A stretch of 64,000 bases of DNA from PALSA-612 sp963704335 (lineage in GTDB: Bacteria > Actinomycetota > Thermoleophilia > Gaiellales > Gaiellaceae), in assembly GCA_963704335.1 (NCBI GenBank), contig OY969889.1, positions 868,001 to 932,000 on the forward strand, written 5' to 3'. Below are positions 26,280 through 34,986 of this stretch, in pieces. Every line of letters begins with the position of its first letter. Position 1 is the first letter of the stretch. Position numbers and translations under genes: made by a program. The notes beneath the pieces are model-generated. The model was not told where the DNA came from. It did not search any database and worked only from the letters and a program-made list of their open reading frames with translations.

Positions 26280-27078
26280 CGCGCTCGCCGACGCGGCCGC
26301 CCGCGAGACGCATCCGACGGGCAAGCGTGTGCTGGACACGATCCTCAAGAACGTCCAGGTGGCCGAGGAGCGGGCGAACCTCGTCTGCCAGGACACCGGC
26401 ATCGCCGTCTACTACTGCCGGGTGGGCGAGGGCTTCCCGCTCCATCCGGCACGGATCTACGAGGCACTGTACGACGGAACGGAGCGCGCGACCCTCGAGC
26501 ACCCGCTGCGCTCCAACACCGTCCACACGCTTACGCGCGAGAACACCGGCGCCAACGTCGGCCATCGCGTGCCGATCGTCCACTGGGAGTTCGTCGCGGA
26601 CTGGGACGGGCTCGACGTGAAGTGCGTGCCGAAGGGTTCGGGCTCCGAGAACATGAGCTTCCTCAAGATGTGCGTGCCGGCCGACGGTGTGGCAGGCGTC
26701 AAGAAGTTCGTGCTCGAGTCGATCGTCGGCGCGGGCGGCAAGCCGTGCCCGCCCGGAATCGTCGGCGTCGGCATCGGCGGCTCGGCCGACTACGCAATGC
26801 ATCTCGCGAAGGAGGCGATCGCCCGCCCAGTCGGCTCCGAGAACGAGGATCCGCTGGTCGCTGAGCTCGAGCTGGAGCTGACGGGTCTGCTCAACGAGAC
26901 CGGCATCGGGCCGATGGGCCTGGGCGGCGACGTGACCGTGCTTCATGTCCACGTCGAGCACGCTGACACGCACATGACGCTCAACCCCGTCGCCGTCAAC
27001 TACCAGTGCTGGGCGGCGCGGCGCGCGAGCGCGCATGTAACCGCCGACGGCGTCATCGACTACGACCGGGACGCGTGA
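26188..27078 (+). CDS. fumarate hydratase class I, alpha subunit (Fe-S hydro-lyase)
   Basis: The N-terminal/alpha part of the two-subunit class I fumarase/tartrate dehydratase family, 296 residues. It hydrates fumarate to malate with a [4Fe-4S] cluster. Candidate cluster cysteines are C67 in VCQDTGI and those in FLKMCVPADG and GKPCPPGIVG. GIGGSADYAMHLAKEA and GPMGLGGDVTVL are family motifs. The beta subunit follows with a one-base stop/start overlap. The family also covers L-tartrate dehydratase; fumarase is favoured because a fumarate-reductase-like flavoprotein lies upstream. Confidence 0.88.
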   Translation: MIATDLQKVVEDAAAHLYVWALKDIPQDLRDALADAAARETHPTGKRVLDTILKNVQVAEERANLVCQDTGIAVYYCRVGEGFPLHPARIYEALYDGTERATLEHPLRSNTVHTLTRENTGANVGHRVPIVHWEFVADWDGLDVKCVPKGSGSENMSFLKMCVPADGVAGVKKFVLESIVGAGGKPCPPGIVGVGIGGSADYAMHLAKEAIARPVGSENEDPLVAELELELTGLLNETGIGPMGLGGDVTVLHVHVEHADTHMTLNPVAVNYQCWAARRASAHVTADGVIDYDRDA

Positions 27079-27662
27079 TGGCCGAGCATCGGCTGACATT
27101 CCCGACCTCCGAGGACGAGATCCGCAAGCTCCGCGCGGGCGACCTCGTCACCGTCGACGGACACATCATCGGCATCCGCGACCGCACGCAGGTGCGCATC
27201 TTCGACCAGGGTGTCGAGCCGCCGTGGGATCTCACGGGCGCGTTCCTCCTCCACACTGCGCCCGGCGTCCGCAAGCTCGGTCCGGGGAAGTACGAGCCGA
27301 TGTGCGTGGGCACTACCACGTCGGCTCGCATGGTGCGCTTCACCGAGCCGCTGGGGCGCGACTACGGCGTCCGCGCCATCTGCGGCAAGGGCGGGCTACC
27401 GGACGAGGCGATCGAGCCGATGCGCAAGCACGGGATGGTCTATTTCGCCATCGTCGGTGGCGCGGCGGCGCTCGAGACGACGCAGATCGAGGAGATCGAA
27501 GAGGTGGCCTGGGAGGAGCTCATGCCCGAATGCCTCTGGAAGTTCCGCGTCAAGGACTTCGGACCGCTGTGGGTGGGCATCGACTCGCACGGCAACTCGA
27601 TGTTCCACGACGTCCAAGAGCAGGCGACGAAGAAGCTGGAGGAGCTCTATGAGCGAATTTGA
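27078..27662 (+). CDS. fumarate hydratase class I, beta subunit
   Basis: The C-terminal/beta part of the class I hydro-lyase, 194 residues, which completes the active site with the alpha subunit. Motifs are LRAGDLVTVDGHIIGIRDRT, GPTTS-like GTTTSARM and ICGKGG (Cys and Lys near the active site). ATG 27078 overlaps the alpha stop (TGATG). Its 3' end overlaps comA by 14 bases, so the sulfur genes that follow are probably in the same transcript. Confidence 0.9.
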   Translation: MAEHRLTFPTSEDEIRKLRAGDLVTVDGHIIGIRDRTQVRIFDQGVEPPWDLTGAFLLHTAPGVRKLGPGKYEPMCVGTTTSARMVRFTEPLGRDYGVRAICGKGGLPDEAIEPMRKHGMVYFAIVGGAAALETTQIEEIEEVAWEELMPECLWKFRVKDFGPLWVGIDSHGNSMFHDVQEQATKKLEELYERI

Positions 27663-28494
27663 CCTGGATCTGGGGCTGCCTCCGCGAAACGGCGGCCTGA
27701 CGCACGTGATCGACAAGGGCCTCGGGCCACGGGCGGTGGAGGATCTGCTCGAAACCGCTGGCGCGTACATCGACATCGTAAAGCTTGGCTGGGGCACGGG
27801 AGTGGTGACGCCGAACCTGGCCCGCAAGCTCGAGCTCTACCGCGCGGCCGGCAAGCCCGTCGTCTGTGGTGGCACGTTCTTCGAGGTCGTCTTCGCGCGG
27901 GACAAGCTCGACGAGTACCGCACCTGGCTCGCCAAGCACGGCTTCACGCACGTCGAGATCTCCGACGGCGTCGTCGACATGCCCCGCGAGCGCAAGCTCG
28001 AGCTGATCGCGGAGCTTGCCGAGGACTTCACGGTGCTCTCCGAGGTCGGGTCGAAGGACGCGGACGAGATCTTCGCGCCGTACCAGTGGGTGGAGTGGAT
28101 CACCGAGGAGCTCGCCGCTGGATCGTGGAAGGTGATCACCGAGGGTCGCGAAGGCGGGACGGCGGGCATCTACCGGCCGAGCGGGGAGATGCGGACGGGG
28201 CTCGTCGACGAGATCGTGCACGGCGTCGCGCTCGGCGACCTCATCTTCGAAGCCCCGCAGAAGTCCGCCCAGGCGTGGTTCGTCAAGCACTTCGGCCCCG
28301 AGGTCAACCTCGGCAACATCCCGCCCGACGAGGTGATCCCGCTGGAGACGCTGCGCCGCGGGCTGCGCGCCGACACGCTGAAGGAGGTGCTGTTAGGTGG
28401 GGGAACCCATGGTTCCCCACGGACCCCCTCCTTGAAGAAGCGGGCGTATCGACTGAAGGTGGCGCTTCGTGACGGCGATCAGCAGCCCGCCTAG
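27649..28494 (+). CDS. comA: phosphosulfolactate synthase (ComA family)
   Basis: ComA adds sulfite to phosphoenolpyruvate to give (R)-phosphosulfolactate, the first step of coenzyme M synthesis in methanogens and of sulfolactate synthesis in some bacteria. Family marks are TAGAYIDIVKLGWGT, GTFFEVVF, VEISDGVVDMP, SEVGSKD and IITEGREGGTAGIY-like VITEGREGGTAGIY. Family similarity ends near residue 247, at LRADTLKEVL. The remaining ~34 codons cross a palindrome (28397-28420) and look unrelated. The gene sits directly before an APS reductase, which makes sulfite, so the substrate is supplied in the same operon. HSA32-type proteins are an alternative of unknown activity. Confidence 0.85.
   Translation: MSEFDLDLGLPPRNGGLTHVIDKGLGPRAVEDLLETAGAYIDIVKLGWGTGVVTPNLARKLELYRAAGKPVVCGGTFFEVVFARDKLDEYRTWLAKHGFTHVEISDGVVDMPRERKLELIAELAEDFTVLSEVGSKDADEIFAPYQWVEWITEELAAGSWKVITEGREGGTAGIYRPSGEMRTGLVDEIVHGVALGDLIFEAPQKSAQAWFVKHFGPEVNLGNIPPDEVIPLETLRRGLRADTLKEVLLGGGTHGSPRTPSLKKRAYRLKVALRDGDQQPA
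28397..28420. repeat. palindrome in the 3' end of comA
   Basis: GGGGAACC (28400-28407) and GGTTCCCC (28411-28418) flank CAT; the outer bases extend the stem with one bulged G. It lies just after the end of ComA homology. It could be an intercistronic hairpin or part of a small inserted repeat that changed the end of comA and the start of the next gene. Confidence 0.5.
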
Positions 28495-29181
28495 GAGCAC
28501 CCGCTCCCAGACGCCGAGCAGCTCTCGGCCGAGGAGCTGATCCTCGCCGCCTACGAGCGCTTCGGCGACAAGCTCTGCCTCACGTGCTCCTGGCAGAAGC
28601 AGTCGTCGGTGCTCGTGCACATGGTCGTCGAGCTCGGGGTGAAGATCGACATCGTCGAGCTCGATACGCACCTCTTTTTCCGTGAGTCCTACGAGACGCG
28701 CGAGCGGCTGGTCGATCGCTACGGCATCGAGCTCATCCAACCGGAGATCCCGACCGTGGCCGAGCAGCACCGCCAGGAAGGGCCGAACCTGTGGGAGCGC
28801 GATCCCGACCGCTGCTGCCACATCCGCAAGGTGGAGCCACTGATCCGGGCGCTCCAGCCGTACGACGCGTGGATCTCCGGCATCCGCCGCGACCAGTCGC
28901 CGAGCCGCGTCGACACGCCCCAGATGGTGTGGTCCGACCGTTACCGCGTCTGGAAGCTCCACCCGCTTGCCGGGTGGGACGAGCAGCGCGTGTGGGAATA
29001 CATCGGCGCCAACGACATCCCCTACAACCCGCTACACGATTCCGGGTACCGTTCGATCGGCTGCATCCCTTGCACGCGGCCAATCGCACCAGACGAGGAA
29101 GAGCGCGCAGGCCGCTGGGCGGGCTCCGACAAGCTGGAGTGCGGTATCCATCTCGAAGACCAGATAGGAAAGGACACATGA
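28495..29181 (+). CDS. cysH: assimilatory adenylylsulfate (APS) reductase, CysH family; start unresolved
   Basis: The enzyme reduces APS to sulfite with thioredoxin. CC at RCCHIRKVEP and GCIPCT supply the four cysteines of the [4Fe-4S] cluster that mark APS rather than PAPS reductases. The C-terminal ECGIH carries the catalytic Cys, and CLTCSWQKQSSVLVH is the nucleotide-binding region. Family homology begins by ~28531, but no ATG, GTG or TTG exists in frame between the TAG at 28492 and GTG 28609, which would be too late. The frame upstream of that TAG has GTG 28459. Thus either the TAG is a sequence error or a non-canonical start is used. Coordinates begin after the TAG. The stop overlaps cysC (ATGA). 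Confidence 0.82.
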   Translation, partial: EHPLPDAEQLSAEELILAAYERFGDKLCLTCSWQKQSSVLVHMVVELGVKIDIVELDTHLFFRESYETRERLVDRYGIELIQPEIPTVAEQHRQEGPNLWERDPDRCCHIRKVEPLIRALQPYDAWISGIRRDQSPSRVDTPQMVWSDRYRVWKLHPLAGWDEQRVWEYIGANDIPYNPLHDSGYRSIGCIPCTRPIAPDEEERAGRWAGSDKLECGIHLEDQIGKDT

Positions 29182-29777
29182 CCGAGCACATCTACGCGCA
29201 CGAGCACCCCGAGTCCGAGCACAGGCGAGACGGTGGCTTCACGCTGTGGTTCACCGGCCTCTCGGGCTCCGGGAAGTCGACCATCGCGCACCTCGTCGGG
29301 CCCGAGCTCGACCGTCGCGGCCACGTCGTCGAGTACCTCGACGGCGACACCGTCCGCACGCACCTGTCCAAGGGTCTCGGCTTCTCCAAGGAGGACCGCG
29401 ACACGAACATCGAGCGCATCGGCTGGGTCGCCTCGCGGCTGACGCGCCAGGGCGGCGCGGTCATCGCCGCGGCCATCTCGCCGTACGAGGAGACTCGTCA
29501 GACGGCGCGGGCGATGGTCGAGGAGTGGGGCACGTTCGTGGAGGTGCACATCGCCGCGTCGGTGGAGGAATGTGCGAAGCGAGACGTCAAGGGGCTCTAC
29601 GAGAAGGCGTTCGCGGGCGAGATCAAGGGCTTTACGGGCGTCGACGACCCGTATGAGGAGCCGGCCAACGCCGAGCTCGTGATCGACACCGAGGCGCACT
29701 CGCCCGAGGAGTCGGCGCAGCTCGTCGTCGCCAAGCTCGAGGAGCTGGGGCTCGTGCAGGCCGCGGTGGCCTCGTGA
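29178..29777 (+). CDS. cysC: adenylylsulfate kinase
   Basis: A 199-residue kinase that phosphorylates APS to PAPS. P-loop GLSGSGKS at ~27-34; EYLDGDTVRTHLSKGLGFSK and the substrate loop DRDTNIERIGWVA are APS kinase motifs; FTGVDDPYEEP closes the active site. ATG 29178 follows AGGAAAGGA. An APS reductase does not need PAPS, so CysC here more likely feeds sulfonation, for example by the sulfotransferase at 32761-33703. The stop overlaps the GTG of sat. Confidence 0.93.
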   Translation: MTEHIYAHEHPESEHRRDGGFTLWFTGLSGSGKSTIAHLVGPELDRRGHVVEYLDGDTVRTHLSKGLGFSKEDRDTNIERIGWVASRLTRQGGAVIAAAISPYEETRQTARAMVEEWGTFVEVHIAASVEECAKRDVKGLYEKAFAGEIKGFTGVDDPYEEPANAELVIDTEAHSPEESAQLVVAKLEELGLVQAAVAS

Positions 29778-30911
29778 GCGCCGTCACCGTCGAGCAGCTC
29801 ATCAGCCCTCACGGCGGGACGCTCGTCAACCGCACGGGCGAGCGGCCCGAAGGCGCCGACTCTCTGGAATTGCTGACCCTCACCTCGCGCGAAGTGTCCG
29901 ACCTCGACATGCTGGCGTCGGGCGCCCTGTCGCCGCTCGAGGGCTTCATGGGTCGCGAGGACTACGAGGCTGTCGTCGGCGGCATGCGCTTGACGTCCGG
30001 CCTGCCCTGGGCGCTGCCCGTCTGCCTGGCCGTGGACGAGGCTCCAAAGGGAGACTCCGTCGCTCTTGCCGACACGGCGGGTCGCCTGCTCGCGACGCTC
30101 GAGGTCGAGGAAGTCTTCGAGTACGACTCCGAGCGCGAGGCCGAGCAGTGTTTCCGCACGACCGACGCCGAGCACCCTGGCGTCGCGCGGCTCTACGACC
30201 AGAAGCCGCTCTATCTCGGCGGTCGTGTCACGGTCTTCGAGCGCGTACCGCCACCGTATCCCGAGATCGCCAACGACCCGGCCGACACGCGGGCGAAGTT
30301 CGCGGAACGCGGCTGGCGTCGCGTGGTCGGCTTCCAGACCCGCAATCCCATCCACCGCGCGCACGAGTACCTGACCAAGGTCGCTCTCGAAACCGTCGAC
30401 GGCCTGCTCGTCCACCCGCTTATCGGCGACACGAAGTCGGACGACGTGCCTGCCGACGTGCGCATCGAGTGCTACCGGACGCTGCTCAGCGACTACTACC
30501 CGGAGGATCGCGTGCTCCTCTCCGCCTTCCCGGCGGCGATGCGCTACGCCGGTCCGCGCGAGGCGATCTGGCACGCGATCTGCCGCAAGAACTACGGCTG
30601 CTCGCACTTCATCGTCGGCCGCGACCACGCGGGCGTTGGCGACTACTACGGCACGTACGACGCACAGCTGATCTTCGACGACTTCGAGCCGCACGAGCTC
30701 GACGTCGAGCCGATGTTCTTCGAGCACACGTTCTGGTGCAACGTCTGCGGGTCGATGGCGAGCACGAAGTCGTGCCCGCACGGGTCCGACGACCGCGTGT
30801 TCCTCTCGGGGACGAAGGTTCGCGAGATGCTCGTCGAGGGTGAGGTGCCCACCTGTCGAGTTCACGCGCCCAGAGGTGGCGCGGGTTCTAATCGACGCCT
30901 ACCGCGACTAA
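29774..30911 (+). CDS. sat: sulfate adenylyltransferase (ATP sulfurylase), frameshifted near the 3' end
   Basis: The single-chain ATP sulfurylase makes APS from ATP and sulfate. The active-site motif is GFQTRNPIHRAHEY. FIVGRDHAGVG is the second nucleotide motif, and a zinc-type cluster appears as CNVCGSMASTKSCPH. After LVEGEVP the frame is lost. Removing one base near 30851 restores the standard ending PPVEFTRPEVARVLIDAYRD with TAA at 30909-30911. Read uncorrected, the frame would run on through the permease gene to 31345. The correction gives about 378 residues, normal for this form. It shares its operon with cysC, cysH and comA. Confidence 0.88.
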
Positions 30912-30920
30912 TCTCCGCAC

Positions 30921-31805
30921 GTGACGTGGCAGTACACCCTTCTGGGGCTGCTGACGGGGGTGCTCGTGGGAATGACAGGCATGGGCGGCGGCTCGCTGAT
31001 GACGCCGCTGCTCGTCTTCCTGTTCGGCGTGCCGCCGGCGACCGCCATCGGTACGGACATCGCCCACGGCGCCGCGTTCAAGAGCGTCAGCGCGGTTCAG
31101 CACCGGCGGATGGGCAACGTTCGTGCGCGGCTCGCAGGGTGGATGCTCCTGGGGTCCGCTCCCGCGTCGCTGCTCGGCGTCTGGGTCAACGTGCAGCTGA
31201 CCAAGCGCTACGGGGACGACATCGAGTCGGTGATGGGGCAGGTGCTCGGCGCAGCGTTGCTCTTCGGGGCGGTCGGGCTGATCGCAAAGAGCCTCATCCA
31301 GAAGGAGGCGACCGGCGACGCAAGGTGGGTGCTCAGTCGGCGTGACCGCACCGCGGCCGTCCTCATCGGCCTCTTCGGTGGGTTCATAGTCGGCCTGACC
31401 TCCGTGGGGAGCGGGGTCTTCTTTGGGCTCACGCTCCTCATCATCTTCCCGTTGCGTGCACACAAGGTCGTCGGCACGGACATCTTTCACGCCGCTGCCC
31501 TTCTGTACGTCGCCGGGGCAGCACACTGGGCGGCCGGCAACATCGACTTCGGGATCCTGGGCTGGCTCCTGCTCGGCTCGATCCCCGGCGTCCTCATAGG
31601 TGGACGGCTCACCCTCTCCATCCCCGAGCGGCCGCTCCGCTTCTTGCTCGCAGGCGTTCTCGGCCTGGCCGGCATCAAGCTGCTCGACGTCCCCGGCGCG
31701 AGCATCGTCGTGGTCGTCGCGCTCGCGGCCGGGGCGACGGCGCTGCTCGTGTGGCTCGGCCGGCACAGCTGGATCCGCTACCAGCGCGCCCGCGCTCCAG
31801 CCTAG
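30921..31805 (+). CDS. TauE/SafE-family anion permease
   Basis: A 294-residue membrane protein with about eight helices in two repeats (GMTGMGGGSLMTPLL near the start and VGLTSVGSGVFFG in the second half), the pattern of TauE/SafE. Members export or import sulfite, sulfonates or sulfate. GTG 30921 lies 9 bases after the restored sat stop, and 6 bases after a TAATCT -10-like box. In this operon it may import sulfate or export a sulfonate or sulfite. Direction cannot be judged. Confidence 0.88.
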   Translation: MTWQYTLLGLLTGVLVGMTGMGGGSLMTPLLVFLFGVPPATAIGTDIAHGAAFKSVSAVQHRRMGNVRARLAGWMLLGSAPASLLGVWVNVQLTKRYGDDIESVMGQVLGAALLFGAVGLIAKSLIQKEATGDARWVLSRRDRTAAVLIGLFGGFIVGLTSVGSGVFFGLTLLIIFPLRAHKVVGTDIFHAAALLYVAGAAHWAAGNIDFGILGWLLLGSIPGVLIGGRLTLSIPERPLRFLLAGVLGLAGIKLLDVPGASIVVVVALAAGATALLVWLGRHSWIRYQRARAPA

Positions 31806-31819
31806 AATCCGCCTCCGCC

Positions 31820-32764
31820 GTGCGGCGCCACGCCCCGCTTCTCGTCGCCCTTGCGCTGCTGGTCGGCTCGGCCGTGGCGTTCGGAGTCGCCGAGCGGCTG
31901 AAGGTGGAGAAGTCGCCCGTCACCGGGACGGCGGTGGACAAGGTCTTCTCGCCCGTGTGCCAGTGTCCGCAGCGTCGTGCCAGCATCGCCTTCCGGCTGC
32001 GGCGCGCCGACCGCCTGAAGCTCTCGCTGCTGGACGACGAGGGCAACGACGTGCGAAGGCTCGTAGCCGGAGAGCGGGCCGCCCGCGGCCCTCACGAGTT
32101 CTTCTGGAATGGTCGCGACGACGAAGGCCGGCTCCTACCCGAGGGCCGTTACCGGCCGAAGGTCGAGCTGGGGCGGGCCGACCGGACGATCGTGCTGCCC
32201 AATCCCATTCGCGTGGACGTCACGCCGCCGGTCGTGCGCGTGGTTTCGGTCAAGCCTCGCGCGCTCTCTCCCGACGGTGACGGCCGCGGCGACATCGTCC
32301 GCATCCGCTACCGGGCCGACGAGGCCGTGCGCGGACTGCTGCTCGTCAACGGCAGGCTGCGTGTGGTCAGCCGGACGCAGCGCCCGGGTGGCGTGCTCCA
32401 GTGGGTCGGCGGCACTGCCGGAGGCGGCAAGCTGCCGCCTGGCCTGTACAGGCTTGCGGTTCAGGCGCGGGACCTGGCCGGGAACCTCTCCCGGCGGGTA
32501 CCTGCAGCGGTGGTGCCGCTGCGCTACGTCCGTCTCGAGGAGACGCGCGTCTCGCTCGCGCCGGGCGTGCGCGCCCGCGTCGGGCTGGAGACCGACGCAT
32601 CGCGAGTGCCCTGGATCCTCCGGCGTGGCTCGAGCGTCGTGCAGCGCGGCGTGGCACAGCGCGTAATTCGCCTCAGAGCACCGGCCCAGCCTGGCACGTA
32701 CGTCCTCGTCGCGACTGCCGGCGGCCACATCGCCCGCGGCCTGGTCCTCGTCCGCAGGTCGTGA
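31820..32764 (+). CDS. membrane-anchored or secreted protein with FlgD-type Ig repeats
   Basis: A 314-residue protein. An N-terminal hydrophobic segment (PLLVALALLVGSAVAFGV) is a signal anchor. Two Ig-like repeats of the FlgD type follow: LLDDEGND with FFWNGRDDEGRLLPEG, then SPDGDGRGD with VLQWVGGT. These repeats resemble those at the C-terminus of the glycosidase at 15976-17712. A CQC motif at ~44-46 could take part in a disulfide. No catalytic domain is visible, so an adhesive or structural envelope role is possible. GTG 31820 begins the signal anchor. Its stop overlaps the sulfotransferase start (GTGA). Confidence 0.7.
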   Translation: MRRHAPLLVALALLVGSAVAFGVAERLKVEKSPVTGTAVDKVFSPVCQCPQRRASIAFRLRRADRLKLSLLDDEGNDVRRLVAGERAARGPHEFFWNGRDDEGRLLPEGRYRPKVELGRADRTIVLPNPIRVDVTPPVVRVVSVKPRALSPDGDGRGDIVRIRYRADEAVRGLLLVNGRLRVVSRTQRPGGVLQWVGGTAGGGKLPPGLYRLAVQARDLAGNLSRRVPAAVVPLRYVRLEETRVSLAPGVRARVGLETDASRVPWILRRGSSVVQRGVAQRVIRLRAPAQPGTYVLVATAGGHIARGLVLVRRS

Positions 32765-33703
32765 TCCTGCCGCCGGTCTTCGTGCTCGGCGTGCGCCGCT
32801 CGGGGACGACGCTGCTGCGCGTGATGCTCGACCGCCACTCGCAGCTCGCGGTGCCCGACGAGTCCTACTTCATCCCGCAGCTCGCGGATCGCCACCGCGG
32901 CCCGATCGACGTCGAGGCGTTCGTCGACGATCTTCGGCGACTGCCGACGCTGCGCGAGTGGGACGTCGACGTCGAGGCGGTGCGCGCGAGGCTCCGCCCC
33001 GGCCAGCCTCCCGGCGAGGCGATCGGCGCCGTCTACGAGACGTACGCGGCAGCCCGCGGCAAGGAGCGCTGGGGAGACAAGACGCCGATGTACATGCAGC
33101 GCCTGTCCGATGCTGGAGCGGCTCTTTCCCACGGCGCTCTACGTCCACCTGATCCGCGACGGCCGGGACTGTGCGTTGTCCTTCGCCCAGATGCCGGAGG
33201 GCATCGTCACGCGCTCCTGGGCTCATCCGCGCGATGCTGCCGGCTTCGCCTGTCAGTGGCGATCGGAGGTCGTCGCGGCGCGCGAGCTGGGACGGCGTGT
33301 TGGCCCGCGCTACCAGGAGCTTCGCTACGAGCAGCTCGTCGCCGACCCGGAGGAGTCGCTGCGCGAGATCTGCGACCACATCGGCCTTGTGTTCGAGCCC
33401 GGAATGCTCGACTACGCCGGCAACGTCGACGTCACGCGGCAGCCGCACCAGCAGAGCCTGAAGCGGCCGCCGACGCCCGGGCTCCGCGACTGGCTAACGG
33501 ACATGCCCGTGGGCGACATCCAGGCGTTCGAGGCAGTAGCCGGAGACCTGCTCGCAGAGCTCGGCTACGAGACCGTCAGCCAGCCGACCATCACCGGCCG
33601 ACTTCGGCGCGCCTGGTACGCGGCCCGGATCACGGCTTGGAACGCTTCCGCGCGGGCGCTCCGCGTTTCCCCGCTTTGGCGTCGTCGCCACCATCCGCTG
33701 TAA
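32761..33703 (+). CDS. PAPS-dependent sulfotransferase, frameshifted
   Basis: A Sulfotransfer_3-type enzyme of about 313 residues after correction. The 5'-phosphosulfate loop is GVRRSGTTLLRVML; the 3'-phosphate motif region is LYVHLIRDGRDCALSF. An extra T near 33106 breaks the frame after YMQRL; removing it gives RLPMLERLFPTALYVHLI. PAPS would come from the CysC/Sat pair upstream, and likely acceptors are surface glycans or lipids. The 3' end overlaps the opposing beta-propeller gene by 74 bases, so one of the two C-termini may be longer than natural. Confidence 0.82.
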
Positions 33704-34964
33704 CCGGCTCCGGCGGGCTGTTGCGCCCTCTGAAGGCCACGAGCATCCCGTTGAGCGAGAAGTAGTAGTGGCGCTCGGTGGCAATGCCGGGCGAGTACTT
33801 CCCCATGCCGATCTTCCACACGATCTGTCCGTTCGCGACGCGGGCGGCGTACGTGTTCGTCTCCAGCGTGGAGAAGAAGACGAGGTTGCCGACGATGACG
33901 GCGCCGCCGAGGATGCGGCCGGACACGTAACGGCGCCAGAGCTCGCGGCCCGTAGCGGCGCTGTACGCACGTAGCGCGCCGTCGAACCCACCGACGATGA
34001 CGCGGCCGGCGCCAACCGCCGGCGTCGTGTACCCGAGGCTCCCTACGCGGCCGGTCCAGATGCGCGCTCCGTTGCGAGCGTTCATCGCGTAGACCGCGCC
34101 TGACCGGGCGACGGCGAACACGCGGCGGCCGTCCGTCGAAGGGCTCGCGTAGAAGCTCTCGTAGCGGAAGAAGTCGCGCTTGAAGTAGCGGCTCCAGAGC
34201 TTCGTGCCGTCCTGTCGGTTGAGGCAGAAGATCGAGCCGGAGTAGGTCGACACGCAGAGCCGGTTGCCGAAGATGGACGCGCTGGAGTTGATCCGTCCGC
34301 CCGTGTCGTACGCCCACCTGACGGCGCCGGAGCTGGCGTTCACGGCGAAGACGCGGCCGTCAGTCGCGCCGAAGTACACGGTGTTGCCGATCGCCACGGG
34401 TGATGACTCGACCTTGGCGTTCGTACGCAGCTGCCAGAGCAGGTCGCCGTTCGAGCGGTCGAGGGCCGTCACCGAGCCGTCGTGCGAGGTGACGATCAGC
34501 CGGAGCCCGGCGATCGCCGGCGACGAAGCCTTCGCTCCTCTGCCCGGTCTCGACCAGCGCACCTTGCCCGTCTCGGCATTGAGCGCCACCGTGCGGCCGG
34601 CGAACGTGTTGACGTAGATCTCGCCGTCGCAGAAGGTCGGTGGGTATTCCATATAGCTGCCCATGGCGCGTGCCCAGAGCGGCTTCGTCGGCGCGCCGAG
34701 CTGGATGCGCACGCGCGAGAGCGAGCGCTGCGGATTACCGCCGAACTCGTTCCAGCAGGGTCGCTCGACGACTTCTTGTGGAGGAGGCGGCTCCGGCGGC
34801 TTCGGCTTCCTCGGACGCGTGGGACGCAGCGTCGTGACCCCCTCGAGATCGGTGTCGATCGCGCCTTTCGGCGCGGAGCTGTCCACGAAAAGCAGCCAGC
34901 CGGCCGTGAGGCCGGCGACAACGAGCACGAGGCCGCCTGTGGCGGCGAGCAACTTCCTACGCAT
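33630..34964 (-). CDS. membrane-anchored PQQ-type beta-propeller protein
   Basis: A 444-residue protein with an N-terminal membrane anchor (LLAATGGLVLVVAGLTAGWLLF), a Pro-rich linker, and repeated PQQ-like blades such as VALNAETGKVRWSRPG, VTALDRSNGDLLWQL, VFAVNASSGAVRWAYD, YAMNARNGARIWTG and RAYSAATGRELWRRY. No dehydrogenase active site is seen, so it is more BamB-like, with a scaffold or binding role outside the membrane. The Lys/Arg-rich C-terminal tail overlaps the opposing sulfotransferase gene. The O-antigen ligase-like gene lies 22 bases upstream on the same strand. Confidence 0.85.
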   Translation of the reverse strand: MRRKLLAATGGLVLVVAGLTAGWLLFVDSSAPKGAIDTDLEGVTTLRPTRPRKPKPPEPPPPQEVVERPCWNEFGGNPQRSLSRVRIQLGAPTKPLWARAMGSYMEYPPTFCDGEIYVNTFAGRTVALNAETGKVRWSRPGRGAKASSPAIAGLRLIVTSHDGSVTALDRSNGDLLWQLRTNAKVESSPVAIGNTVYFGATDGRVFAVNASSGAVRWAYDTGGRINSSASIFGNRLCVSTYSGSIFCLNRQDGTKLWSRYFKRDFFRYESFYASPSTDGRRVFAVARSGAVYAMNARNGARIWTGRVGSLGYTTPAVGAGRVIVGGFDGALRAYSAATGRELWRRYVSGRILGGAVIVGNLVFFSTLETNTYAARVANGQIVWKIGMGKYSPGIATERHYYFSLNGMLVAFRGRNSPPEPVTADGGDDAKAGKRGAPARKRSKP

Positions 34965-34986
34965 GGACGTGACCGGGCGGTCGCGG

